A DNA stretch of 64,000 bases from RYN-230 sp963770535 (GTDB taxonomy: Bacteria > Actinomycetota > Actinomycetes > Streptosporangiales > Streptosporangiaceae). The translations under genes were made by a program, and so were the position numbers. Shown here piece after piece: positions 55,174-63,643 of this stretch. Below the pieces are notes generated by a model, which searched no databases, was not told the DNA's origin, and worked only from the letters and a program-made list of their open reading frames with translations. Position 1 is the stretch's first letter. The number at the start of each line of letters is the position of its first letter. The stretch is taken from positions 1,240,001-1,304,000 of the forward strand of contig CAVYPZ010000004.1 in assembly GCA_963770535.1 (NCBI GenBank), written 5' to 3'.

Positions 55174-55563
55174 CTAGCGCCTCTGGCGGAGCCGGAGAGC
55201 GGAGCCGACGTGGAACTGCCTGTGCAGGCGCTGCTCCTTCGGCCGGAAGTACATGGTCGCCTCCGCCATGGGAATCACCTCGGGCCTGTCAACCTGGTAG
55301 GTCTTCCCGCCGGTCATGAGCGTCGCCGAGCCCCCGGCGAGGACGTTCTTCAGCCAGTCGGTGCGCTCCCCGTAGGGCAGGGCGATCAGGAAGCTGTCGT
55401 CGTGCGCGGCGGCCACGACGGGAGTCTGGTAGACCCGGCCCGATCGGCGCCCTACGTGAGTGATGACCGAGCTGGCCGATCCCTGCTTCCCGGCTGATCT
55501 CAGCGCAAGCGGCCGCATGACCCGGGTGAACTGGCGCAGGGCGTTCCGGACTGGGCCCTTCAT
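55174..55563 (-). CDS. deazaflavin (F420)-dependent nitroreductase-family protein
   Basis: A 129-residue split-barrel protein of the Ddn/DUF385 group: VITHVGRRSGRVYQTPVVAA, SFLIALPYGERTDWLKNVLA, GGSATLMTGGKTYQVDRPEV, IPMAEATMYFRPKEQRLHRQ. These enzymes use F420H2 to reduce quinones or nitro compounds. Intact and of normal length. Convergent with the MscS pseudogene. Confidence 0.9.
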   Translation of the reverse strand: MKGPVRNALRQFTRVMRPLALRSAGKQGSASSVITHVGRRSGRVYQTPVVAAAHDDSFLIALPYGERTDWLKNVLAGGSATLMTGGKTYQVDRPEVIPMAEATMYFRPKEQRLHRQFHVGSALRLRQRR

Positions 55564-55623
55564 GACCTCATCCTTCCCTCATCGGCGTGCGCTGACCCCG
55601 GTGCCGTACGGCCGGCGGGCCGG

Positions 55624-56363
55624 TCAGCCGGCGGGTGTGGCGGCTTCAGCCGGGACAGAAGCGGCCGCGGTGGGCGCGAGGTCATCGGGCGCGGGTGCGG
55701 GCACGCCGGCCCCGCCCTGGTCCAGGCGGAACGGTGGGTAGGCGTCGGTCATCAGGGCGGCGTAGGCGACGACCCGCAGCACCCAGCGGTTCATGCCCAC
55801 GATGAAGTCGTACAGCCCCCGCGGGTAGCGGCCTGCGAACAGCAGCGTGATCGCCGCGAAGACACCAGCAGCCCGATCAGGCCGCCGGAGAGGGTACCGG
55901 CCTGCCACGTTCCCCCGGAGGCCCCGGTCGCAGTGTAGGCGGCGCCGCCGGCGAACACCGAGACGATGGCGTACTGCGGGATCGCCAGCAGCCACCACTT
56001 GACCAGGACCAGGCCGCGGGAGAGCCGCTCGGGGTAGGCGACGTCCAGCGTCGCGGGGTAGTCCGGTTCCTCATCGAGGCTGAACGGCGGGTAGCGGTCG
56101 GTCCCCAGGGCGCTGTAGGTGTAGTAGGCGACCCGCCACGACCAGCGCAGCACCCCGAGATTGAAGCCGAACAGCGGGCGCGGGTAGCGTCCGGTGAACA
56201 AGATCGCGAAGAAGGCGATGACGGTGACGGCGGCGAACGCGATCCACAAGAAGAACAGCACGATGTAGTGCGGGATCGCCAGCAGCCACTTGACCAGCCA
56301 CAGCCAGCGGCTCAGCGGCTCGTCGAGGCGAGCCCCCACCTGCACGGGATAGTTCTGGTCCAT
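55624..56363 (-). pseudogene. DUF4389 membrane protein with a single frameshift
   Basis: Two DUF4389 repeats should be present. The first frame (56363 to about 55865) gives YPVQVGARLDEPLSRWLWLV, ILFTGRYPRPLFGFNLGVLR, FSLDEEPDYPATLDVAYPER and a second-unit helix ending GGLIGLLV. The remainder (FAAITLLFAGRYPRGLYDFI, VGMNRWVLRVVAYAALMTDA) is in another frame, which one base at about 55863 would restore. It keeps a strong GAGGAGGAAATC SD and may be an intact gene with a sequencing error. Confidence 0.75.
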
Positions 56364-56966
56364 GATTTCCTCCTCGTCGGTGCCTGCCGGTGCCGCATCC
56401 CTGACACGGGCACGCGATGCGCGGGCAGGGGCAGATCACCCGGGCCGGAAGTCCGTATCCCCTGCGTCTACATAAGAACCGGCGCGTGGAGGGCGAGCGC
56501 ATCAGCTGTGGAGATCGCCTGAAGATGGTGCGCGGCCAGCGCTGTCCCGTCGATGTCTGGTACCGACGCTACGCTGGCAACAGAAAACAAGCAATAAATT
56601 ACTAGAAATGAGCAACCATAATCCGGTCTCGCCGTCCGCCTAGCCAGCGCCGGGCGCTGCCCGAGCCCGGCACCCGCGAACCCTCCCATCGGGGGACTCC
56701 TTGCCGTCCTCCTGGAGGACACCCCAGGCGTCGCCGGACCGGTAGTCCCGATGCGCCTGGCCGGGAGCCGGACAACTCACGGGCATGAGGGCCATCACCG
56801 TCCGCCGGGCGGAGACAACCGGCAGGATGCGGAGAACGGTCCAGCGAAACCACCCGGCAACTGCCGCCCCGGCCGGGCAGCGGCGCCCCGGATCGCGGCG
56901 TCATACCGTGGCAACGGGCCGCCCCGCTCGGGTGCGATCGCGGCGGGAAGTCCGGCGGCGCCGTAG
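56364..56966. other. intergenic region without recognised gene
   Basis: About 600 bases between the DUF4389 gene start and the end of the YrhK-like gene. It contains an AT-rich patch around 56575-56625 and a perfect inverted repeat GTCCTCC-T-GGAGGAC (56706-56720). Open frames exist on both strands but none shows a recognisable domain. Confidence 0.4.
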
Positions 56967-57809
56967 TCAGCTGCCGGAGGGGGCGGGTGCTGTCGCTGCG
57001 GGGCTGGTGTCCTCGGTGCGTTCGGGCATCAGCAGCAGTGCCCCGGCGAGGAAGCACAGCGCGCCGATGAAGGTGCCCAGGTTGGTCAGCTCGGCGTTGT
57101 GGATCTTGCCGGTGGACGGGCTGATGTAGCCGGCTACCGCGGAGACGCCGAAGGCGGCGGACCCGGCCAGGTTGAGCAGCGTGATCCACCAGGACCAGGA
57201 GCGCGGGCGCCATGTGCCCCAGCCGTGGCAGGCCTCGAACCAGGCCAGCGCGCTGGCGACCAGGAAGGCGACCGAGCCGAAGGCGTCGGGCCGCCACACG
57301 TGCCGGTGCGCGGCCTGGGCGGACAGGTCGGAGACCATCGCGACCCCGGTGCTGACGTTGAAGAACACGGTGCCGGCCAGCTGCACCGCGGTGGCCCACC
57401 AGTCGATCCTTCCGGGCTGGTAGACGAAGAACCGCCGCCGGGCCGTCCCCGGGGGCTGCGGGCCGGCGTCCACGGCTTCGCGGTAGGTCAAGAACCCGGC
57501 CGCGGTGAAGAACAGCGAGCCGGTGAAGAAGGTCACGGTGTCCCAGCTGGCCCCGACCGTGCTGGCGTAGCCGGGGACCGCGCCGAGCGCGAACAGCAGC
57601 GACCCGATGGCGAACAGGACGGCGATCCACCAGCCCCGGGCCCGGGGTGCCCACCACGTCAACCCGGTGGCGGGGGCGCCCGGCGGGTGCTTGCGGTGGC
57701 GGCGGGAGTCCCAGCGGGCCACGGCGCCGTCCGGGCGGACGCGCTCGACGTAGGTCAGGAACGGGCCGACCCGGCCCTGCTGGTCTTCCTGGTCCTGCTG
57801 CACGGGCAT
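56967..57809 (-). CDS. multi-pass membrane protein, YrhK-domain-like
   Basis: A 280-residue protein with about seven helices (WWIAVLFAIGSLLFALGAVP, WDTVTFFTGSLFFTAAGFLT, RIDWWATAVQLAGTVFFNVS, AFGSVAFLVASALAWFEACH, WSWWITLLNLAGSAAFGVSA, LGTFIGALCFLAGALLLMPE). The repeated pattern of phase G...F..AGA.L resembles YrhK-like domains. Function unknown. ATG 57809. A Thr/Ala-rich short tail ends it. Confidence 0.75.
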   Translation of the reverse strand: MPVQQDQEDQQGRVGPFLTYVERVRPDGAVARWDSRRHRKHPPGAPATGLTWWAPRARGWWIAVLFAIGSLLFALGAVPGYASTVGASWDTVTFFTGSLFFTAAGFLTYREAVDAGPQPPGTARRRFFVYQPGRIDWWATAVQLAGTVFFNVSTGVAMVSDLSAQAAHRHVWRPDAFGSVAFLVASALAWFEACHGWGTWRPRSWSWWITLLNLAGSAAFGVSAVAGYISPSTGKIHNAELTNLGTFIGALCFLAGALLLMPERTEDTSPAATAPAPSGS

Positions 57810-57959
57810 CGGCGTGTCCTATCTGATCAGCCCGGCCGCCTGACGGCCCGGGCAGCTCACTGTGGCGTAGAAGATTGCCCGGCGCAGGCCGGGCGACGAT
57901 GCGGTGCCTTTGACGGAGTATGACGGAGTATGACCCGGCCACGCCCACATCGGGTGCCC

Positions 57960-58161
57960 GTTCAGAGCAGGCCTAGCAGGCGGCCCGCTCGACTGTCCCG
58001 GCGCGGGCGGAGACGCCAAGCTTGGCGTAGATGTTCTTCAGGCGCGCCTTGACCGTGTTCACCGACATCCGGCATTCGCTGGCGTTCTCGGCGTTGGGGG
58101 ATGCGAGCAGCCGCGCACTGGAGTAGTGATCACGGCGGCTGCGGAGTTCCAGGAAGATCAT
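57960..58161 (-). pseudogene. remnant of a LuxR/MalT-type HTH
   Basis: About 60 codons read CRMSVNTVKARLKNIYAKLG followed by VSARAGTVERAA, the last two helices of a LuxR HTH. The stop after RAAC breaks the usual RA-LGLL ending, which one extra base would restore (GLL then TGA). No ATPase or TPR region lies upstream. It is the tail of a fourth MalT-type regulator gene. Confidence 0.65.
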
Positions 58162-58442
58162 CCTGGGGGGCGCGGCTCCGCCACCAGGGGCTCACGTTCG
58201 CGCGGTCCGCTGGCGGCGCCCGTGCCGCGCCATCCGGCATTTCATGACCGCGATAATTTTGGGGAGCATCCGGCGGGAAGCACGAAATACAAGCAGCCGG
58301 TGAACACCGGAAGTAATGCCGGCAAACGGCCGGGGGTCAGCGCGATCGCGCCACGCCCCCCAGCCGGGATCGGCCAGCCGCCGGCGGGCGATGGCGTGCC
58401 GGGCCGCGACAGAAAGGCCTGGGTACTGCCGGACGCGCGCTA

Positions 58443-58459
58443 TCACCCATAACGGGTGA
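58443..58459. promoter_or_regulatory. recurring palindrome, site 10 (TCACCC-ATAAC-GGGTGA)
   Basis: A perfect member, 107 bases upstream of the HdeD gene and 281 bases upstream of the LuxR remnant on the other strand. The 405-base gap 58162-58566 holds this site and an SD AGGGAG but no other recognisable feature. Confidence 0.6.
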
Positions 58460-58566
58460 CGACGGCTGTGAACTATCGCGACGAGCATCGGTCAATGCGA
58501 GGGCCCAGGCCCGTTTCGCTCACGCCGGCCGCCTGCGCCACGGAGAAGCCACCTAGGGAGTGCCAA

Positions 58567-59163
58567 ATGGTTTCTGATGAGTCGTCAGTGGTTTCCGGCG
58601 GATACGGCACGCCGCCGCCTGGGATAATGGCCCGGACATGGCAGGCGACGTTGTTCCTCGGCGCCCTGACCCTGATCCTGGGCATCATCGTCAGCTTCCA
58701 CCCGACCGGTTCCCTGAACGTCCTCGCGGTGCTGCTCGGCGTCCTGATGATCTTCTCCGGGATCTTCCACCTGATCCGGGTGTTCGACCCGGCCGAGCCG
58801 CACCGGGTCTGGCTCGGCATCGCCGGCCTGCTGTTCATCGTGATCGGCGTGATCCTGATCCGCCACCTGCACCTGACCCGGTCGCTCATCGGCCTGATCA
58901 TCGGCATCACCTGGATCGTCCAGGGCCTGGCCGCGCTGATCGGCGGGATCTCCGGCGGCGCCCGCGAGGGCCGGGCCTGGTGGATCATCTTCGGCGTGGT
59001 CAGCCTCATCGCCGGCATCGTCGTCGCGTCCGCCCCCGCCTCCTCGCTGAACGTCCTGGCCGTCCTGCTCGGGATCTGGTTCATCATCATGGGCATCTTC
59101 GAGATCATCGGAGCATTCCTGCTCCGGCACGCCCTGCACACCACGCAGCAGGCGGCCGCATAA
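58567..59163 (+). CDS. HdeD family acid-resistance membrane protein
   Basis: A 198-residue DUF308/HdeD protein with six helices in two similar halves: LFLGALTLILGIIVSFHPTG, SLNVLAVLLGVLMIFSGIFH, IAGLLFIVIGVILIRH; then WWIIFGVVSLIAGIVVASAP, SSLNVLAVLLGIWFIIMGIF. HdeD-like proteins are linked to acid and other envelope stress. ATG 58567 (AGGGAG upstream) is chosen over an open upstream extension to 58456 that overlaps the palindrome. Confidence 0.93.
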   Translation: MVSDESSVVSGGYGTPPPGIMARTWQATLFLGALTLILGIIVSFHPTGSLNVLAVLLGVLMIFSGIFHLIRVFDPAEPHRVWLGIAGLLFIVIGVILIRHLHLTRSLIGLIIGITWIVQGLAALIGGISGGAREGRAWWIIFGVVSLIAGIVVASAPASSLNVLAVLLGIWFIIMGIFEIIGAFLLRHALHTTQQAAA

Positions 59164-59169
59164 CCGGGC

Positions 59170-59186
59170 CGCGGGAAGCTCCCGCG
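59170..59186. terminator. terminator-like hairpin after HdeD
   Basis: CGCGGGA (59170-59176) pairs with TCCCGCG (59180-59186) around AGC, just after the HdeD stop. Short GC stem without T-run. Confidence 0.45.
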
Positions 59187-59331
59187 AGGTTCAGACCGGC
59201 TGCGGCCGCTGGCGCGCCTGTGCCAACCCAGGGCAGCCGCCCCGAGCGCATTGACGACCGGCGTCCCAACCTCTGGACCTGACGCAAGGCCGCCGCGCCG
59301 CCCGCGGGCAGGCGGCCAGGCCGGGCGGCGA

Positions 59332-59988
59332 TCAGGAAATGCTGCCTGCGGCGGCGGTGATGGGAGTGTCCCCGCCGACTAGCTCCAGTGTGTGATGCAC
59401 GGTACCTGGCTCGTCGAGCAGGGCGGCGATGACCGCGGCGACGTCGGCGCGGGGGATGCTGCCAGCGGGGACGGGCGGGGCCGCGAGCCGGACCCTGCCG
59501 GTGGCGGGGGCGTCGGTGAGATGGCCGGGGCGCAGGATGGTCCAGTCCAGGTCACGGGAGCGCAGGTCGTCCTCGGCGGCGGTTTTCGCGGTGATGTAGG
59601 CCGCCCAGACCTCACCGGCGCCAGGTTGCGGTGGCTGGCCGGCGCCCATGGACGAGATCTGCACGAACCTGGTTACCCCGGCCCGTTCGGCGGCCTCAGC
59701 CATCAGGACGGCGGCAGCCCGGTCAACGGTGTCCTTGCGGGGGACGCCGCTGCCCGCGCCCGCGCCGGCCGCAAACACCACCGCGTCAGCCCCCGACAGC
59801 AGGTCCGCGACATCACCGGCGGAGGCTGCTTCCAGGTCGCAGAGCACAGCGTCGGCCCCGGCGTCGTGCACGTCGGCTGCCTGCGCCGGGTCCCTGATCA
59901 GCCCCACGGCCTGATCACCGCGCCCGGCCAGGTGGCGTTCCAGCAGCAGCGCGACCTTCCCGTGGCCGCCCGCGATCACTACACGCAT
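59332..59988 (-). CDS. NAD(P)-binding NmrA/YwnB-like protein
   Basis: A 218-residue atypical SDR. The dinucleotide motif is MRVVIAGGHGKVALLLERHL, with AGADAVLCDLEAASAGDVAD, ADAVVFAAGAGAGSG and FVQISSMGAGQPPQPGAGEV; DWTILRPGHLTDAPATGRVR is typical of the family. No YxxxK in the classical place, so it may sense NAD(P) or act as an epimerase-like enzyme. ATG 59988. Confidence 0.92.
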   Translation of the reverse strand: MRVVIAGGHGKVALLLERHLAGRGDQAVGLIRDPAQAADVHDAGADAVLCDLEAASAGDVADLLSGADAVVFAAGAGAGSGVPRKDTVDRAAAVLMAEAAERAGVTRFVQISSMGAGQPPQPGAGEVWAAYITAKTAAEDDLRSRDLDWTILRPGHLTDAPATGRVRLAAPPVPAGSIPRADVAAVIAALLDEPGTVHHTLELVGGDTPITAAAGSIS

Positions 59989-60119
59989 GCCGTCAGCCTA
60001 TGTACCGGGGCCCGGCCACAAGCCACCGGGCCGCCAGCGAGGACGCGCCCCGGCCGGCCAGGACCCCCGCAGGCCGTTCACCCTGGCCCGGACGTTGAAA
60101 CGTCACCGTCGCCGGTGCC

Positions 60120-61340
60120 GTGGACGTGCCGCATACTGGTCCGGTGGAACCGGAAGCTGATTCCGTCACGGAGCGGGTCCAGCCCTCTGCTGGCCGCCGC
60201 AGGCGGGCGCGCCGCCCGCGGTTAGCAGGGCCATCCGACCAGGTCCTGCACCGGCTGGCCGGCCGGTATGCGGTCGCCCTGCGCCTGGGCGGCGCGGTGT
60301 TGTTCATCGCGGTAGCCGTGCTGGCCGCAGGCAAGCAGGTCTCTGGCTGGTGGCTGGGCGCGCCGCTGGCTGCGCTGTGCGTGTGGTCAGCCTTCTTCGC
60401 CTGGCAGGTCCGGCGGTCCGGGCTGACGGCGAGCGTGGTACTGGCCGACGCCGCGGTTATCTCGGCGCTCGCGCTGATGCAGCAGCACCTGGTCCCGGGC
60501 GTGCTGATCAGGGACAGCACGACCTGGATGCTCCCGCTGGCCTGCACGTCGGTGTACATCCTGCAGATCGCGCTGCGGCCGCCGCTCGGGCTGTCCGGGG
60601 CCGCGGTCGTGGTCATCGCCTACGGGATCGGCGCCGGCCACCTGGCCGATGCCTGGCTGCTGGTGGTGGAGACGATCGTCGCCGCCGGGCTGGTGGCGGT
60701 GATCCGCGGCGGCGCCCGGCAAGCGGACGCGATCGTCGCCGCCGGACTGGAGACCGAGCGGCAGATCCGGGCCGAGGAGGCGCGGCGCGCTGACGAGCGA
60801 GAGCAGCACCGCCAGCTGCACGACACCCTCCTGGCCACGCTCACCATGGTCGCGGCCGGCGCCTTCGCGGAACCGTCCGCGGCGCTGACCGCGCAGGCGG
60901 CCCGGGACCTCCGCGTGCTGCAAGGGCTCGCGGGCGCCCCGGCCGTGCCAGGCGGGCCAGCGCCGCTGACTGACCTGAGACCGCAGCTGGAGCGGGCCGC
61001 GGCCAGCGCCGATGACCTGGCCGTGCGGCTGAAGCTCGTAGCGGTCACGCTGCCGTCGTCCGTCGCGGATCAGGTCGTCGCCTGCGTCGGCGAGGCGCTG
61101 CGCAACGTCGAGCGGCACGCCGGGACCGGCCAGGCGGAAGTGACCGTCACTGGTGGTGCGGGCTGGGCGGTCGTCAAGATCATCGACCGCGGCCGCGGGT
61201 TCGACATGGCCGCCACCGCGCCATCGCGCCGGGGCATCCGCGAGTCGATCACCGGGCGGATGCTGGCGGCCGGCGGCCGGGCCGCGATCGCCAGCCGTCC
61301 CGGCGCGGGCACCACCGTTACCGTGAGCTGGCCGGCATGA
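60120..61340 (+). CDS. sensor histidine kinase (NarL/DesK type)
   Basis: A 406-residue membrane kinase. About five to six helices (residues 50-200: YAVALRLGGAVLFIAVAVLA, WWLGAPLAALCVWSAFFAWQ, VVLADAAVISALALMQQ). A coiled linker (ETERQIRAEEARRADEREQH) leads to the phospho-acceptor HRQLHDTLLATLTMVAAG, then an ATPase domain with N-box ACVGEALRNVERHAG, G1 DRGRGFD, and G2 GAGTTVTVSW. GTG 60120 or GTG 60144 could be the start. It overlaps the next gene by four bases (ATGA). No response regulator is encoded beside it within the window. Confidence 0.92.
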   Translation: MDVPHTGPVEPEADSVTERVQPSAGRRRRARRPRLAGPSDQVLHRLAGRYAVALRLGGAVLFIAVAVLAAGKQVSGWWLGAPLAALCVWSAFFAWQVRRSGLTASVVLADAAVISALALMQQHLVPGVLIRDSTTWMLPLACTSVYILQIALRPPLGLSGAAVVVIAYGIGAGHLADAWLLVVETIVAAGLVAVIRGGARQADAIVAAGLETERQIRAEEARRADEREQHRQLHDTLLATLTMVAAGAFAEPSAALTAQAARDLRVLQGLAGAPAVPGGPAPLTDLRPQLERAAASADDLAVRLKLVAVTLPSSVADQVVACVGEALRNVERHAGTGQAEVTVTGGAGWAVVKIIDRGRGFDMAATAPSRRGIRESITGRMLAAGGRAAIASRPGAGTTVTVSWPA

Positions 61341-62440
61341 CCGCCGTGCAGCCGGTGGCGGTGATGTCCGGCCGCTACCAGCGGGCCTTCACCATCGCCG
61401 TGATCTTCCTGGTCGCCGGCTGGCATCTCGGCGGGGCGGGCGGGCAGCTGCTGCATGACCGGGCGGCCTACGGCTCGTTCGCCTTCCAGGTCGCCATGTG
61501 GCTGGTCATGGCGCTGGCGATCACCGCCGGGTCGGTCCTGGTGCTGCGCGGAACGCCCGGCTGGGGCCCAGCCTGGACGGTGGCCCTGATCGCGCTGGCC
61601 GCCAGCACGGCCGCGGCGGCGGCCAGCCCGGCCGGCCAGATGCTGGCGGACAACTGGGCGTGGGGGAGCGCCGGCTGGACGGGCGTGCTCGTGCTGCACC
61701 GCCGCCGGTTCGCCGAGCTTGCCTGGTTCCTCGCCGCCGAGGCCCTGGCCATCCTGGGCGTGCAGGTGTGGGACGGGCTGAACCGCACCGACCTGGCCGG
61801 GTTCCTGGCCCTGGTGGCCTGGTCAACCGGCGCCCAGGTGGCCGTCTTCGCCGGGGTCAAGGCGATGGATGCCGCCGCCGGCCAGGCCGCCGCGGCGGCG
61901 CGCAGTGAGCACGCCGCGCGCGAGCGGGCCGCGACTGCGGAGATCATCCGGGCCGCCCGGCGGGCCCGCTGGCTGGCGCTGCAGGAAAGCGCCATCCCGC
62001 TGGTCACCGAGCTGGCGGCCGGGACCGCCGACCCGGGCGACGCGCAGGTGCGCGTCAGCTGCGCGGTCCAGGCGGCCCGGCTGCGCCGGCTGCTGGCCGA
62101 GGGCGATGAGGTACCCGGATCGCTGGTGCACGAACTGCACGCGAGTGCCGACGTGGCCGGGCGGCGCGGGGTGGCCGTCGAGATCGAGACGGCCGGGCCG
62201 CTGCCGCAGGTGCCCGGCCCGGCCCGGCGGGTGATCACCGACGCTGCCATCGCGATCCTGACCGCCGCGCGCAGCCACGCGCGGATCACCCTGACGGCGG
62301 TGGCCACCGGAATCGCCGTCAGCTTCGTCGCCGATACCGGCGCGGCCGTCCCGCTGCCCGCAGCCGGCGAGGGGGTCGTCATCGAACAGCAGCAAGACGG
62401 CGGCACGCTGTGGGCGGAAGCGCGGTGGAACAGCCCGTGA
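61337..62440 (+). CDS. membrane protein, degenerate histidine kinase-like partner
   Basis: A 367-residue protein with about five N-terminal helices (AFTIAVIFLVAGWHLGGAGG, FAFQVAMWLVMALAITAGSV, WTVALIALAASTAAAAASPA) and a coiled linker (ARSEHAARERAATAEIIRAA). Where its partner has HRQLHDT it reads RARWLALQESAIPLV, so the phospho-histidine is absent. The C-terminal region (RVITDAAIAILTAARSHARI, AVSFVADTGAAVPLPAAGEG) is a decayed ATPase-like fold without clear N and G boxes. Translationally coupled to the kinase upstream, so likely a regulatory partner (inference). Confidence 0.75.
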   Translation: MTAVQPVAVMSGRYQRAFTIAVIFLVAGWHLGGAGGQLLHDRAAYGSFAFQVAMWLVMALAITAGSVLVLRGTPGWGPAWTVALIALAASTAAAAASPAGQMLADNWAWGSAGWTGVLVLHRRRFAELAWFLAAEALAILGVQVWDGLNRTDLAGFLALVAWSTGAQVAVFAGVKAMDAAAGQAAAAARSEHAARERAATAEIIRAARRARWLALQESAIPLVTELAAGTADPGDAQVRVSCAVQAARLRRLLAEGDEVPGSLVHELHASADVAGRRGVAVEIETAGPLPQVPGPARRVITDAAIAILTAARSHARITLTAVATGIAVSFVADTGAAVPLPAAGEGVVIEQQQDGGTLWAEARWNSP

Positions 62441-62695
62441 CGGTGGCGGTCGTGTGCGTCCGGAGCCGGGTCCGGCCACCGGCCTAACCGCGATGTGAAT
62501 GGCAGCCCGGCAACCCTCGTGGCTGGTTCCATGACACCGCCACCGCGGCTCGCCGGCCGATGTATTGACGCGGCACAACGGCCGTGAGACCGTGCATCAG
62601 CGGAGTTTCCGCCGTAATTCTTCTCATCGGGGAGCATTTCTACGCGTTCGCGGCAATAGCGACGCTGGCAGCCTGAGCGGCGTTGAGGAGGGGCA

Positions 62696-63613
62696 ATGTC
62701 TGCTGATCCGGCTCCGGAACCAGGCGTCCGAGGGCAGCCACAGCCACCAGGCGACGCAGGGGAGGCGGCCGGGCAGAAGGCGGACGCCGGGGCCCCGGCG
62801 CAAGACGGGGCGGACGGGGTAGCTGAAGAGGTCACCAATCTTCTTAATGCCGATCCGCCCAGTTGGCCGTGGATCCTGGTTGCCTTCGGGATTCTCGCGG
62901 TGGGTACCATTGTCTCCTACGTGGTCTGGCGATTGGTTAAGCCGACCGATTTCATGCCGTCTTCCAACTACGCCGTCTATGCCGGCTTGTTCGTCATGGC
63001 GCTGGCCCTCGAGCGCGTTCTCGAGCCGTTCTCGGGACTGTTCGTCCCGTCGGTGAAGACGACGAAGGCCCGAAGCACGGCCATGGCGGCTCACGCCAAG
63101 CGTGCCCAGGTTGTCGCGGCCAGTAGCGAACTTCACGCCGCAGTTGCCGCCGCCCCGGCCGTCGCCGCCAGCAGGCAACTTCCCGCCGCCGCCGCCGCCG
63201 ACCCGGCCATCGTGGCCCAGCGGGCGCAGGAGGCCCTGCAGGCAGCGGCGGCGGCCCAGAAGGACGCCGCGGTGGCCCAGAAGGCGCATCATCATTCGCA
63301 AGCCAACCGGGCGGTCTTGATGTGGGCCACCGCAGCGGTCCTGGCCATGCTCGCGTGCGCGTCACTCGGCATCTTCTTGCTGCGCTCGATTGAGACTCCG
63401 GGTGCCGTCAGCACCACGTCGGCGTCTGCGCGCCCATCGAGCGCTGCTCTGTCAGCCCCGAGCCCGGCGAAGAACCCGAATCGCCTGCTGGATCTGCTGG
63501 TGACGGGACTGGTCGTCGGCGCTGGGACCAAACCGCTGCACGACTTGATCAGCCAGATACAGACCACATCGGGCAAGTCAAAGGCCAGCGCCTCCGCGAC
63601 GACGACTGGCTGA
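62696..63613 (+). CDS. hypothetical membrane protein with Ala-rich helical middle
   Basis: A 305-residue protein of unknown function. An acidic/proline-rich N-terminus (1-50) precedes helices WPWILVAFGILAVGTIVSYV and NYAVYAGLFVMALALERVLE. A long alanine-rich, probably helical segment (about 120-205, with AAHAKRAQVVAASSELHAAV and QRAQEALQAAAAAQKDAAVA) follows, then a third helix ATAAVLAMLACASLGIFLLR, a Ser/Ala linker and a terminal hydrophobic stretch LLDLLVTGLVVGAGTKPLHD. GAGGAGGGG SD before ATG 62696. Confidence 0.75.
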   Translation: MSADPAPEPGVRGQPQPPGDAGEAAGQKADAGAPAQDGADGVAEEVTNLLNADPPSWPWILVAFGILAVGTIVSYVVWRLVKPTDFMPSSNYAVYAGLFVMALALERVLEPFSGLFVPSVKTTKARSTAMAAHAKRAQVVAASSELHAAVAAAPAVAASRQLPAAAAADPAIVAQRAQEALQAAAAAQKDAAVAQKAHHHSQANRAVLMWATAAVLAMLACASLGIFLLRSIETPGAVSTTSASARPSSAALSAPSPAKNPNRLLDLLVTGLVVGAGTKPLHDLISQIQTTSGKSKASASATTTG

Positions 63614-63643
63614 CCGCTGGCCGTACCCCGTTATCGTGATCTC

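Noticed and set aside
60103..60118. TCACC-N6-GGTGC upstream of the histidine kinase
   Set aside because: Shorter spacing plus a mismatch; could be a degenerate site but not supported.
60095..60144. Leaderless promoter for the histidine kinase using CATACT as -10
   Set aside because: The only -35-like TTGAAA is about 31 bases away, far outside the usual spacing.
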